Below are positions 16,451-25,669 of a stretch of DNA of 64,000 bases, one piece after another. The stretch lies in assembly GCF_927798115.1 (NCBI RefSeq), contig NZ_CAKMMG010000001.1, forward strand, positions 496,001 to 560,000. Reading direction: 5' to 3'. The notes below the pieces were generated by a model, which was given only the letters and a program-made list of their open reading frames with translations, searched no databases and was not told the origin of the DNA. The stretch comes from Paenibacillus auburnensis (GTDB lineage: Bacteria > Bacillota > Bacilli > Paenibacillales > Paenibacillaceae). Position 1 is the first letter of the stretch; each line of letters opens with the position of its first letter. Made by a program: the position numbers and the translations under genes.

Positions 16451-17287
16451 ATGTCCAATCAGACCAGATTGCAGGCCTTGTCTAATTTCCTGAAATCGCG
16501 CCGAGCTGCGATAACGCCAGCTTCAGCGGGACTCGCGGAAGGAACCCGCAGAAGGACTCCGGGACTGAGAAGAGAGGAAGTTGCACAGTTAGCCGGAGTA
16601 AGTAGTACGTGGTACACCTGGCTGGAGCAAGGGAGGGATATTAAAGTATCTCCTTCTGTGCTGGAATGTATCGCGGGTGCGCTCAGATTGACCAAGGATG
16701 AACGGAATTATCTGTTTGCCCTGGCGCTGGAGAATGGCCCAGGCATGGCCGCGTTCCAGCAGGAGGAGGCTTCTGTGATCAGTCCGTCCCTGCAGAAAAT
16801 TCTGCAGGAGCTCACAACCTGCCCGACGATTATTTCGGACCGCCGCTGCGGGATTGTCGGCTGGAATGAGGCGGCGGCGCATGTCTTTCTGGATTTTGCC
16901 CAGCTTCTGCCGGAAGAGCGCAATATGATCCGCCTATTGTTCGTGCGCAAGGAATTCCAGCGGCTGGCCGTGAATTGGGAGCAGTTCGTCAGGGGGTTTT
17001 TGTCTATTTTCCGGGCGTATTACGGGCAGTATGTGGAAGACAGCTGGTATGACGATTTTATCGCGGAGATGAAAGCACAGCACCCTGCTTTTCATGAGCT
17101 GTGGGAGGAGAGCCGGGTCAGCAGTGCACCGGACGTGGTGCTGGAATTCCGTCATGCCAAGGCGGGGAAAATGCTGTTTCACCTTACCTCACTCCAGGTG
17201 CATGGCAGTAAGGATTTACGCTGCAGCATCTATACTCCGGCTAAGGATTCCAATACGGAAGCCAAGCTGAAACAGTTAATGAAATAG
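16451..17287 (+). CDS. XRE-family regulator with MmyB-like ligand-binding domain
   Basis: DNA-binding regulator of 278 residues. The N-terminal helix-turn-helix is the MmyB type (RRRTPGLRREEVAQLAGVSSTWYTWLEQGR). The C-terminal domain (SPSLQKILQEL, IISDRRCGIVGWNEAA, FRHAKAGKMLFHLTSLQV) is the MmyB-like sensor domain, which in studied relatives binds fatty-acid-like ligands. Divergent orientation from fabF with dyads in between suggests that it controls itself and perhaps fabF. Ligand unknown. Confidence 0.88.
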   Translation: MSNQTRLQALSNFLKSRRAAITPASAGLAEGTRRRTPGLRREEVAQLAGVSSTWYTWLEQGRDIKVSPSVLECIAGALRLTKDERNYLFALALENGPGMAAFQQEEASVISPSLQKILQELTTCPTIISDRRCGIVGWNEAAAHVFLDFAQLLPEERNMIRLLFVRKEFQRLAVNWEQFVRGFLSIFRAYYGQYVEDSWYDDFIAEMKAQHPAFHELWEESRVSSAPDVVLEFRHAKAGKMLFHLTSLQVHGSKDLRCSIYTPAKDSNTEAKLKQLMK

Positions 17288-17312
17288 CTTAGTATAAGAT
17301 TGATAAAAAAAA

Positions 17313-17328
17313 TTTATGCATTCATAAA
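17313..17328. promoter_or_regulatory. Inverted repeat upstream of the citrate synthase gene
   Basis: TTTATG-CATT-CATAAA, 84 bases before the start codon, in a very AT-rich leader. A TATACT (17362) may be the -10 box, but no good -35 was found. Candidate operator only. Confidence 0.35.
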
Positions 17329-17411
17329 AAACAATAAATATGCAATATCGAGTTTCCGGCATATACTTTTAATGTGATGTTAACTTTCAGATGAGCGGAA
17401 AAGGAGCTAGT

Positions 17412-18518
17412 ATGATGGCAAAGGTGACCGGATTAGAAGGCGTAGTTGCAGGAGAAACAGATATTGGATTAGTGGATGGCGAGAAAGGGCATCTGGTCTA
17501 TCGGGGCTACTGGGCGAAAGAGCTTGCAGTCAGCAGAAGCTATGAGGAAGTGGCTTATTTGCTGTGGAACGGGCATTTGCCGGATCCGGGCGAATTGGAG
17601 AAACTTAAGCAAGATATGGCTGGAGCGAGAATAATCCCGGATTATTTGAGAGGAATGATTGATTTGCTTCCTCCAACCGTTCCTATGATGCTAGTGCTGC
17701 AAAGCGCTGTAGCAGCCTTAGGAGAACCGGTGAATGCGACCTGGCCGCCGACACTTCCACAGGCGCTCCGGTTAACCTCGGTGCTGCCGACAATTATTGC
17801 TTACCGATACCGCAAATTGAATAACCTGCCGGTTATTGAGCCGCTTGCCGAGCTGGGGCATGCCGCCAATTATTTGTATATGCTGAAAGGGCAAATCCCT
17901 GAAGAAGCCCATGTACGGGCTCTCAGCGCCTATCTGATTCTTTGCATGGAACATGGTATGAATGCTTCGACCTTTGCATCCCGGGTCGTCCTCTCCACAG
18001 AGTCAGATATGTGCGCGGCTGTATGCGGGGCTATCGGAGCGATGAAGGGCCCGCTGCACGGCGGAGCACCTTCCGAAGTCATTGCTATGCTTGAGGACAT
18101 CGGAACAATGGACCGGGCTGAGCCGTGGATCCGCGCTGTACTTGACAACGGAGGCAAGATTATGGGCTTTGGACACCGGATCTATAAGACGAAGGATCCG
18201 CGCGCGGAAGCGCTGATGATTGCGACCGTAGAGATGAACGGTAAAGACCCGTCCTTTGATCTGGCCATTCATGTCGAGCACACCGCTATCCGTTTGCTGG
18301 AGGAATACAAACCGGGCCGCCGATTATTCACCAATGTAGAGTTTTATGCTGCGGCCATTCTGCGTGCTTTGCAGCTGGACCCTGAGATCTTTACTCCAAC
18401 CTTTACGGCGGGAAGAATTGTCGGCTGGACATCGCACATTCTTGAGCAAGCGGCGAATAACAGAATATTCCGTCCTCAATCCGTATATACCGGGCCAATG
18501 CCTGATCTCGAAGCCTAA
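17412..18518 (+). CDS. Citrate synthase family protein with Glu at the usual catalytic Asp
   Basis: Condenses acetyl-CoA (or another acyl-CoA) with oxaloacetate. About 368 residues, the short bacterial type. H216 (GPLHGGAPSEV) and H255 (GFGHRIYK) are the two active-site histidines; arginines occur in KTKDPRAE and AGRIVGW. At the position of the third catalytic residue (NVDFYS in most citrate synthases) it has NVEFYAA, with E310. This suggests a CitA-like or methylcitrate-like paralogue rather than the main enzyme. Start ATG 17412 follows AAAGGAG at 17399-17405; an upstream in-frame ATG at 17391 overlaps that site. Confidence 0.88.
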   Translation: MMAKVTGLEGVVAGETDIGLVDGEKGHLVYRGYWAKELAVSRSYEEVAYLLWNGHLPDPGELEKLKQDMAGARIIPDYLRGMIDLLPPTVPMMLVLQSAVAALGEPVNATWPPTLPQALRLTSVLPTIIAYRYRKLNNLPVIEPLAELGHAANYLYMLKGQIPEEAHVRALSAYLILCMEHGMNASTFASRVVLSTESDMCAAVCGAIGAMKGPLHGGAPSEVIAMLEDIGTMDRAEPWIRAVLDNGGKIMGFGHRIYKTKDPRAEALMIATVEMNGKDPSFDLAIHVEHTAIRLLEEYKPGRRLFTNVEFYAAAILRALQLDPEIFTPTFTAGRIVGWTSHILEQAANNRIFRPQSVYTGPMPDLEA

Positions 18519-18563
18519 TAGGTTTGAAGAAACCATGTGAAAGAGCTGCATAATCTAGCAAAA

Positions 18564-18598
18564 AAACACCCCTGACCGCTTAGCGGCCAGGGGTGTTT
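18564..18598 (+). terminator. Terminator hairpin after the citrate synthase
   Basis: AAACACCCCTG-CCGC / GCGG-CAGGGGTGTTT, strong stem with a weak T tail. Confidence 0.7.
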
Positions 18599-18647
18599 GA
18601 TAGAGGGAATGCTCATGAGTGAGTATGGCGGATACTATGGTGTTCCC

Positions 18648-18938
18648 TTAGAAGTCTGATGTTGCGATTTCAATGGTGCCGAAAACTGCGCCGGCAGCTG
18701 TGCTTAACAGCGCGGCAACCAGCAGCAAGTTTACTGACAGCGTAAGGCTGTTCAGTGCAGGAATAGTGTAAGTGACTACTGGAGCATTTACCCGATAGAT
18801 AACGAGATCGACGGGAAATGCCGAGCCGTTGTTAACAGTAACAGCAGCGTTAATGCCTCCGGCAAGATTCTCGTAATAGGATTTACCTACCGATGGAGCC
18901 AGATTGAAGTATTGAATCGGTAATAAGATAGCCATCAT
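18648..18938 (-). CDS. Small beta-rich hypothetical protein
   Basis: Not recognised. About 96 residues, almost free of charge, with alternating hydrophobic strands: INAAVTVNNGSAFPVDLVIYRVNAPVVTYTIPALNSLTLSVNLLL and a C-terminal GTIEIATSDF. The pattern of NNGSAFPVDL, then VVTYTIPALNSLTL, is typical of small surface or spore-appendage type beta proteins, but no family is claimed. Start at the ATGATG at 18938/18935 behind AAAGGAGG; the longer frame to 19019 lacks a ribosome binding site. Confidence 0.65.
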   Translation of the reverse strand: MMAILLPIQYFNLAPSVGKSYYENLAGGINAAVTVNNGSAFPVDLVIYRVNAPVVTYTIPALNSLTLSVNLLLVAALLSTAAGAVFGTIEIATSDF

Positions 18939-19041
18939 GATGACCTCCTTTGTGTTTGATAGAATATCATATTCAGTAAATCTATGAGTGTTATAACGGA
19001 TGTCTTGGGAGATTCGCACATTTTAATAGGCTGCTGCGTCC

Positions 19042-19080
19042 ATAAAAGAACAGCCCCTATCCGAAATGGATAGAGGCTGC
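19042..19080 (-). terminator. Terminator of the MFS transporter gene
   Basis: Stem CAGCCTCTATCC / GGATAGGGGCTG (one mismatch) with a T-rich tail on the minus strand. Confidence 0.75.
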
Positions 19081-19101
19081 TAAAGAAGAGGGTTTTTTGC
19101 C

Positions 19102-20271
19102 CTATGAAGAGACCTTCGGTTCTACTTCATTAGAACGATTGCCGTAAGTCCGGTAAAGAGCCAGACCGAAGAGGGTTCCGGCTAACGACATTACTGACAC
19201 AAACAGATAAAAGCTTCTTCCTCCAAAGGAACCATACAGCGCACCTCCCGCATAGGAAGCCAAAATTCCTGACACTCCGAAGAACAAAAGAGCCAGTACC
19301 GTTTGACCTGTGGCCCGCCATTCTTCCGGCACAATGCGGTACAAATACTGGATGGCCGCCGAGTAGAAGACCGGGAAAGTAAAGATCTGCATAACCTGAA
19401 GGTAGGCCAGCAAGTACGGGTCTGTGATCCAGGCGGAGAGAAAAAAGCGGATAAAATAACATGCACCCGCGAAACTGATAATCTTCAGTTCCTTACCCTT
19501 GCGCAGCCACCAGAAGCTCAGAGCGAAGACCAGAATTTCGCTGATTGCCGCCAGAAAAAATGACTGGCCTATGAGTGCTGCACTGCCGCCAAGATCCAGC
19601 AGGGTCACTCCTAAAAAGGTATCGTTCATTCTTGCCGGCACGGAGATAATGAACACCAGCAATAGGAACAGCAGGGTCTCCTTATTGCTGAAAAAATGCC
19701 TGAGGCTGTTCAGTGTGACCGGTTTCCCTGATACCGGTGCATCTGGCATCTTCCAGCTGACTAGAAAGGCCAGCAGACAGCTGCCGGCAAACAGCAGGCC
19801 CAAACCACGCGCTCCTAAATAATACATTACATAACCGGTAAGCAGAGCCATGATGCCGTATCCCAGTGCACCATAGGTGCGGATGGAACCATAGCTGATA
19901 CCGCTAGCCTCGGCAATCCGGAAATTGAGGCTCTCTGTCAGCGGGTCGATCGGCATTAGAAAGAAATAGAGCAGCATCGCGAGCAGAATGAGCTGTATAT
20001 AGCTGCTGGAGTCATACAGGAAGTAGCCGGTGATAGCCGAGCACAGCAGTAGCAGAAGAAGCACTTTGCGGATCGTCTTCGTCCGGTCACTGATCATACC
20101 CCATAAAGGCTGGGCGATAATAGTGATGAACCCGCCTGTCCCGATTACCAGACCTATCTGTGCCGGGGTCAGGCCCTGATCATCTAAATAGACCGGCAGG
20201 AAGGGGATAAACATGGCCAGCAAGGCAAAATACAGAAAGTTAAAGCTTCGGAGCAGAATGGATGTGTTCAT
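19102..20271 (-). CDS. Major facilitator superfamily transporter
   Basis: Integral membrane transporter of about 389 residues with around 12 hydrophobic segments. The N-terminus (SILLRSFNFLYFALLAMFIPFLPVYLDDQGLTPAQIGLVIG), the loop GMISDRTKTIRK after helix 2-3 and DPLTESLNFRIAEASGISYGSIRTYGALGYG are typical of the MFS_1-like (LacY/nucleoside-permease-like) branch. Substrate unknown. The open frame extends to 20856, but that part is antisense to exoA; starts at 20271 (GAGGG upstream) or 20298 fit the family. It is divergent from exoA. Confidence 0.88.
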   Translation of the reverse strand: MNTSILLRSFNFLYFALLAMFIPFLPVYLDDQGLTPAQIGLVIGTGGFITIIAQPLWGMISDRTKTIRKVLLLLLLCSAITGYFLYDSSSYIQLILLAMLLYFFLMPIDPLTESLNFRIAEASGISYGSIRTYGALGYGIMALLTGYVMYYLGARGLGLLFAGSCLLAFLVSWKMPDAPVSGKPVTLNSLRHFFSNKETLLFLLLVFIISVPARMNDTFLGVTLLDLGGSAALIGQSFFLAAISEILVFALSFWWLRKGKELKIISFAGACYFIRFFLSAWITDPYLLAYLQVMQIFTFPVFYSAAIQYLYRIVPEEWRATGQTVLALLFFGVSGILASYAGGALYGSFGGRSFYLFVSVMSLAGTLFGLALYRTYGNRSNEVEPKVSS

Positions 20272-20406
20272 AGATTTAGAAACCCTCGCGTTTTTCATAG
20301 AATAATTAGAGGCAAGCCCAGTTATTGTATCATGTCTATGAACTCCAATCAGCTTAGAATATGTTACACTTGGAATAATTCTAGTGAAAATGTAAGGAGA
20401 ATGACG

Positions 20407-21174
20407 ATGATCAAACTGGTGTCCTGGAATGTAAACGGCCTGCGGGCCTGTGTGGGCAAGGGTTTTAACGAATACTTCAAAGAAAGTGCTGCCGATATTT
20501 TTTGTGTGCAAGAAACCAAACTCCAAGAGGGGCAAATTGTCCTGGAGCAGGGCGAAGAGTATTACCAGTATTGGAATTATGCCCAGAAGAAAGGCTACTC
20601 GGGAACAGCCGTGTTTACGAGAATCAAGCCCATCTCTGTAAGATACGGCCTTGAAGAGGATTCTGAACCTGAGGGCCGGACGATCACTTTGGAATTTGAC
20701 AGCTTCTATCTCGTAAATGTCTATACTCCGAATGCCAAAAGGGATCTGACACGGCTGGATTACAGAATGGAATGGGAGGACCGTTTCCGCACCTATCTGC
20801 TGGAGCTGGATAAACGCAAGCCGGTCATTGTTTGCGGGGACCTTAATGTTGCCCACGCCGACATTGATCTGAAGAATGCCAAGTCTAACCGGGGGAACTC
20901 CGGGTTCACCGATGAAGAACGCGGACGGATGACTATCCTGCTGGAATCGGGTTTTATCGATACCTTCCGGTATTTTTATCCGGAGACAGAAGGAGCTTAT
21001 ACCTGGTGGTCCTATATGCCAAAAATAAGAGAGCGGAATGTCGGCTGGCGGATCGACTATTTCCTGGCCTCTTCACGGCTTGCGCCGCATCTGATCGATG
21101 CAGCCATCGACTGCAATGTACTGGGAAGTGACCATTGTCCGGTAGTGCTCACAATGAAGGGCCTGGAAGCTTAA
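20407..21174 (+). CDS. exoA: Exodeoxyribonuclease III / AP endonuclease ExoA
   Basis: DNA repair enzyme of the Mg-dependent EEP nuclease family (XthA/ExoA), 255 residues. Motifs are KLVSWNVNGLRA, CVQETKL with the metal-binding Glu, PVIVCGDLNVAH with catalytic Asp/Asn, GWRIDYFLAS and the final LGSDHCPV with Asp/His. It acts on abasic sites and 3'-blocked ends in the cytoplasm. The start is ATG 20407 because AAGGAG at 20394-20399 is 7 bases away; ATG 20401 is too close, and earlier in-frame ATGs lack a site. Confidence 0.95.
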   Translation: MIKLVSWNVNGLRACVGKGFNEYFKESAADIFCVQETKLQEGQIVLEQGEEYYQYWNYAQKKGYSGTAVFTRIKPISVRYGLEEDSEPEGRTITLEFDSFYLVNVYTPNAKRDLTRLDYRMEWEDRFRTYLLELDKRKPVIVCGDLNVAHADIDLKNAKSNRGNSGFTDEERGRMTILLESGFIDTFRYFYPETEGAYTWWSYMPKIRERNVGWRIDYFLASSRLAPHLIDAAIDCNVLGSDHCPVVLTMKGLEA

Positions 21175-21202
21175 TAGATATCCAGTTAGGTATTAATACA
21201 AA

Positions 21203-21244
21203 AGGCTATGTATCCCTTAAGGAATGTCATAGCCTCTTGTTTTG
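21203..21244 (+). terminator. Terminator after exoA
   Basis: AGGCTATG / CATAGCCT stem with further inner pairing and a TTGTTTTG tail. Confidence 0.72.
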
Positions 21245-21266
21245 TTAGAAGGTTAAAAGCTGCAAT

Positions 21267-22736
21267 TTACTCTATGAGATAGCCTGCGACAGAAACCGGT
21301 TCATTTGGCCCCATGGCCACATTGAAGGACTGTGTGAGTTGAATCGATTTCTCTTTTACGGTTATTTCTGCTGTGATGCAAAAAGGCGTTTCCACAAGCT
21401 GCATCGTCAATTGAAGTTTGTCCACTGCCGCCCAGGTGAAACTGGCCATTATGGCATTGGAACCCGAAGAGCTTGGCATCATATTTGCGGAGTTTGCTGT
21501 CCATTCCTCCCGCCCAAAAACTACACTCTGACGCACTGAACGATCTTGAATAGTCACAACAGCTTCATTCCCGCTAAAAGAAACTTCAAGTGAGTCGCTA
21601 TCCAGCTCGTTAGCTTCCAGCTTATAGACTTGGCCGTTCAAGGTGCTTTCCAGGGTTGAAGACCGGATACATCGTGGCGGCACAATCTGCAGTGTGCGGA
21701 GCTGAGCAGCCAAGTCTGCCGCTGCAGAAGAGTGCTCTTGAAGTATAGGGGCAGAATTCATGGCCGGAAGTAGAAGCTCCCAGACAGCATCCATCACCTG
21801 CTGCGTCTCATTCGTACCGCTGGTAACCACCAGAACCGCATCCTGCTCCGGCATTATGATACAGAGCTGGCAAAAGGCACCATCTGCACGGAAGGCGCCA
21901 TGCCGGCAATTCCAGAACTGATACCCGTATCCTTGAGACCATTCCCCGCTGTCCGGGCTGCCGTCACCATTCGCAATTTGCTTAGAGGTTGCAGCAGCGA
22001 CCCATTCCCTGGAGAGAATCTGCCGGTCATTCCACTGTCCCTGTTGTAAGTACAGCTGCCCGAATTTGGCAATATCCTCTGTAGTGAGATTTAACCCGTA
22101 CCCTCCGGTGTTGATCCCGCGCGGACAGCTTTCCCAGGTGGGATCCTTAATGCCCAGCGGAGTGAACAGCCTTGGAGCGAGATACTCCAAGAGTGTCTGG
22201 CTGGTTACCTTTTGCAGAATGGCAGAGAGCATATAAGTAGCTCCGGTATTATAGAGGAAATAACTACCGGGTACCTTCTCAACCGGAAGCTGAAGAAAGG
22301 CTCTGACCCAATTGCCGTCATGGGACTGCAGCATGTCGGTCATTGTATCCATGGTGTGGCCGGTACCCATCATCAGCAGGTGGCTGATGTTCATCTGTGC
22401 CAGGTTATCACCAGGCTCTGCGGGGGATTCGTCAGGAAAAAAAGAAACCACCTTATCTTCCAGGGATAAGAGCTGTTCTGAAACTGCCAGTCCGATGGCC
22501 GTAGCTGTGAAGCTTTTGCTGAGTGAAAACAGCATGTGAGGAAGTTCGGATCTGTACGGAGACCACCAGCCTTCTGCAACAACATGGCCATGTCTTAGAA
22601 ACATCAGGCTATGCAGCTCGATGTTCAGGTTCTTAATCCGGTCCAGAAATGCAGATACCGCGGTTGAGCGGATACCTTGTTCCTCGGGAAGACTTCTTGG
22701 CATTGGAGATAAAGTTCCGGTCATGTTCATGTTCAC
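21267..22736 (-). CDS. Beta-lactamase-family serine hydrolase
   Basis: Serine hydrolase of the class C beta-lactamase / penicillin-binding-protein-like superfamily, 489 residues. The catalytic SxxK is S71-L-S-K74, and a tyrosine motif follows at Y162-N163 (YNTGATY). A C-terminal beta-rich domain of about 150 residues is added. No signal peptide is visible, so it seems cytoplasmic, with an esterase or peptidase role rather than antibiotic resistance. GAGGAG lies 8 bases before ATG 22736. It follows the amidase gene on the same strand after about 33 bases and may be co-transcribed with it. Confidence 0.87.
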   Translation of the reverse strand: MNMNMTGTLSPMPRSLPEEQGIRSTAVSAFLDRIKNLNIELHSLMFLRHGHVVAEGWWSPYRSELPHMLFSLSKSFTATAIGLAVSEQLLSLEDKVVSFFPDESPAEPGDNLAQMNISHLLMMGTGHTMDTMTDMLQSHDGNWVRAFLQLPVEKVPGSYFLYNTGATYMLSAILQKVTSQTLLEYLAPRLFTPLGIKDPTWESCPRGINTGGYGLNLTTEDIAKFGQLYLQQGQWNDRQILSREWVAAATSKQIANGDGSPDSGEWSQGYGYQFWNCRHGAFRADGAFCQLCIIMPEQDAVLVVTSGTNETQQVMDAVWELLLPAMNSAPILQEHSSAAADLAAQLRTLQIVPPRCIRSSTLESTLNGQVYKLEANELDSDSLEVSFSGNEAVVTIQDRSVRQSVVFGREEWTANSANMMPSSSGSNAIMASFTWAAVDKLQLTMQLVETPFCITAEITVKEKSIQLTQSFNVAMGPNEPVSVAGYLIE

Positions 22737-22769
22737 AGCTCCTCATGGGATAAATGAATAATGGCTTGT

Positions 22770-24311
22770 TTATTTAGACAGGCGGGGCGGGAAGCGCCGC
22801 CTTGACGCCTGTTCAAATCCATATGCGATCGAGATCAACGTTGGCTCACTAAAGGCTGTACCGGAGAAGGTGACGCCATGCGGGCCTTTGGTAAGATATC
22901 CTCCTGGTGTAACGATTCCATTGGCTGCAAAGCCGGCGGGAACTGTAATGAGCGGATAACCTGCTCTGGCAGCCAGATCTGTTCCGTGAAACCCGGGGAA
23001 CATCAGGGCATCCAGCTGATATTCCTTTAAGGCATAATCTATTCCATGATCACGTGCCTGCTCGCGGGATAGGCGAAGCTGTTCAAGGTACATTTCTTCC
23101 GTAATACCTTCTCCGGACTGTTCCAGCCATTCTAACGTGCCTTGCCCGTATTTCAGAGCTTTATCACTATGCGTGTTGTTATAGGCGATAAGCTCGCTCA
23201 AGCTATGTACGGGTACTGACCCGGCAAGTCCGGCCAGATACTGGTTCAGGCCTCTTTTAAACTCATATTGCAGCATGACCGGACTCCATTCACGGTTAAG
23301 ACAGGGAAGCTCAACGGGATCAACGATCACAGCGCCTTGTTGTTCAAGAAGCTCAATCGCTTCTGCCATAATAGCCATTACTTCTTCATCGAGCTCATGA
23401 TAGATTGCCCTAGGGATACCTATCCGCACCCCTTGCAAATACGCCGTATCCAAAAAAACCGTGTAATCTGCTATTGTTCTCTCCCGGGCTGTTCCGGATA
23501 CCTGAGTGTCTGGTTCATCCTGTCCGGTCATCGCTCCCAACAGGACAGCTGCATCGGAGACTGTCCTGGCCAGCGGTCCTGCGGTATCCTGGCTGCCGAT
23601 GCCGGGAATGATTCCAGCCATGCTGACGAGTCCCGCGGTTGGTTTAATTCCTACTATACAGTTCTGGCTGGCCGGCCCGATAATCGAGCCGGAAGTTTCC
23701 GTCCCTACGGCCGCGGCAATGAGATTGGCTGCAACGGAAGCCGCACTGCCGGAGCTGGAACCCCCTACGAACAGCTCGCCGGGTCCGTAGGGGTTGAGGA
23801 CGAGCCCGCCGCGTGAACTGTACCCGGCCCACATCCCGGGAGCCATAAAATTAGCCCATTCCGTCATATTGGCCTTCCCGAGAATAATGGCACCTGCAGT
23901 GCGCAGCCGGCTGATGACCGCAGCGTCCTGAACTGCCGTTGACTCAGCCAACGCAATTGACCCTGCACTTGTGTGAAGTTTATCTGCAGTGTCTATATTG
24001 TCCTTAATAAGAAGCGGAATGCCGTGCAGGCTGCTGCGGGCTCCCGATAATTGCCGCTCTTTATCAAGCTGGCGGGCAATATCCAGTGCATCGGGATTGA
24101 GCTCCAGCACGGAGTTAATGAGCGAATCATACCTGTTGATCCTATCCAGATAAAGGCTCACCAGTTGTTCAGCAGTTAACGAGCCTTTGTTCATTTCAGC
24201 CTGCATGGCGGCGATATCTGCTTCAATAATCCATTCCTGAAAGGCAAGGCTGCCGTCCTTATTGTTTAAGTTAGTCTTAAATTGGTTCACCGGATAGATT
24301 CTCCTTTTCAT
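22770..24311 (-). CDS. Amidase signature family enzyme
   Basis: Ser-cisSer-Lys amidase of 513 residues. K103 is in PLLIKDNIDT; the serine cluster is GGSSSGSAAS near residues 183-191, and the nucleophile region is TETSGSI near 205-210. The sequence is of the stand-alone amidase type rather than GatA, which also belongs with gatB/C, absent here. Its ATG (24311-24309) overlaps the TGA stop of the upstream VanZ/RDD gene as ATGA, so translation is coupled. Substrate unknown; no signal peptide. Confidence 0.9.
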   Translation of the reverse strand: MKRRIYPVNQFKTNLNNKDGSLAFQEWIIEADIAAMQAEMNKGSLTAEQLVSLYLDRINRYDSLINSVLELNPDALDIARQLDKERQLSGARSSLHGIPLLIKDNIDTADKLHTSAGSIALAESTAVQDAAVISRLRTAGAIILGKANMTEWANFMAPGMWAGYSSRGGLVLNPYGPGELFVGGSSSGSAASVAANLIAAAVGTETSGSIIGPASQNCIVGIKPTAGLVSMAGIIPGIGSQDTAGPLARTVSDAAVLLGAMTGQDEPDTQVSGTARERTIADYTVFLDTAYLQGVRIGIPRAIYHELDEEVMAIMAEAIELLEQQGAVIVDPVELPCLNREWSPVMLQYEFKRGLNQYLAGLAGSVPVHSLSELIAYNNTHSDKALKYGQGTLEWLEQSGEGITEEMYLEQLRLSREQARDHGIDYALKEYQLDALMFPGFHGTDLAARAGYPLITVPAGFAANGIVTPGGYLTKGPHGVTFSGTAFSEPTLISIAYGFEQASRRRFPPRLSK

Positions 24312-25483
24312 TTAAGGGATAACGGTAACTCTGCTGTGTCTGCCTGCTGCTGTTTCTCAGGCCAGGTAATGATATTCCGGGTCCGGCTTAATCGTTCGTA
24401 GAACAACGGCTCCTTCTTAAACATGCTGATGACTAGATGAATAAGGAACAGCAGATCTGCCAGCAGCACTATTCCACGGGCCGGACCGGATATATCCGGT
24501 CCAAGGGTGTTTACCCATGCCGAATTAAACTGCAGAATATTCATGCCGAACGTTCCTCCATAGAGCAGAACGTATCTTAGGGCAATCATCCAAGGCCGGA
24601 GGCTGCTGCTGCAGCCCTCTACACGGATACGTACAATCCATTTCCCAATGGTCTGTCCCCGGGTCCAGCATGGAATCAGCAGGAAGTATACCCCAAGTAC
24701 GATCCATAAAGGGCAGGGAACCGGGAACAGGCTTAGTATACCGGCAGCGGTCAGCCACACACAGGCGTCCAGCATAAAGGCGATGCCCCTACGGGTATAA
24801 GTGACACGTTTTGTACTAAGATTCGCCCTGCTGTCCAGTTGGTCAATTCGGGGCAGCAGTCCCGAAATCCGGAGTGCAATTCTGAATCCGGCAATTCCGC
24901 CAAGTGTATTGGTAATCAGATCATCGACATCAAAAATCCGGTACGGATTGTCAAAGAAACCGTATATGCCGGTAATTTGCGTTATTTCAAACGATAATGA
25001 AAGCACAAAGGAGAGCAGAATGCACACTACCCAGCGGGTGCGGAAATAGTAGCCCAGGAACATGCCGAAAGGAACCGTCAATACAACATTGAATAAAGCT
25101 TGAAAAAAGTCGGGGTTGCGAAAAATCGTCAAATAGGTGGACGGCTGGTCAACCGATAAACTGCTGCTGCGCAGAATTTCTCCGATAAATTGCAGCGGCA
25201 CAACCTGAATGCTGCTGCCTAATAAAGGCAAATTGTGTCTGGAGGAAGGGAAGGGCAGCATAATCAGATAGAAGGCATTCAGTAAATAGAGCAGCAGCAA
25301 ATAGAGCACCAACGCCCGAAGCTTGTGGATATAACCATGCCGCCGGTATTGGACTATCAGGAAGGGCAAAGTGAAGAGCATCGCCGCGACCGGAAAAGAC
25401 ATAAAGGCATATGAGATCGGAAACAGATACGAAGTGAACATGACCCACCTGCTGTCAACTAATTTTGGCGGAGTATGCATCAT
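24308..25483 (-). CDS. Fused VanZ-like and RDD-domain membrane protein
   Basis: Integral membrane protein of 391 residues. The N-terminal half is VanZ-like: hydrophobic segments, then NVVLTVPFGMFLGYYFR, SFEITQITGIYG and FDVDDLITNTLGGIAGF. The C-terminal half is an RDD domain: TRRGIAFMLDACVWL with the Arg-Asp pair, then CWTRGQTIGKWIVRIRV. VanZ-type proteins are linked in some bacteria to low-level teicoplanin resistance; many have no known role. Coupled to the downstream amidase by an ATGA overlap. The start is uncertain: 25483/25480, or 25441 (AGGTGG only 3 bases ahead). Confidence 0.85.
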   Translation of the reverse strand: MMHTPPKLVDSRWVMFTSYLFPISYAFMSFPVAAMLFTLPFLIVQYRRHGYIHKLRALVLYLLLLYLLNAFYLIMLPFPSSRHNLPLLGSSIQVVPLQFIGEILRSSSLSVDQPSTYLTIFRNPDFFQALFNVVLTVPFGMFLGYYFRTRWVVCILLSFVLSLSFEITQITGIYGFFDNPYRIFDVDDLITNTLGGIAGFRIALRISGLLPRIDQLDSRANLSTKRVTYTRRGIAFMLDACVWLTAAGILSLFPVPCPLWIVLGVYFLLIPCWTRGQTIGKWIVRIRVEGCSSSLRPWMIALRYVLLYGGTFGMNILQFNSAWVNTLGPDISGPARGIVLLADLLFLIHLVISMFKKEPLFYERLSRTRNIITWPEKQQQADTAELPLSLK

Positions 25484-25669
25484 TTTACCGGCAGCTTAGC
25501 TTAGGTAATCCGAATAAATGCTCCGCAGTCAGTTAGACGCTGTATCCGTCCGGATTCACTGCAGGTATCCAATATCATTATAGAATTATCTGGAAAATGG
25601 CTCTATGTATTTAATCAATATATTTAATCTCTCCGGCATACATATGTTAGGAGAGGAGCGTGAGCAAGA

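Noticed and set aside
20299..20856. N-terminal extension of the MFS reading frame
   Set aside because: It is antisense to exoA and has no membrane or family pattern; the protein starts near 20271-20298.
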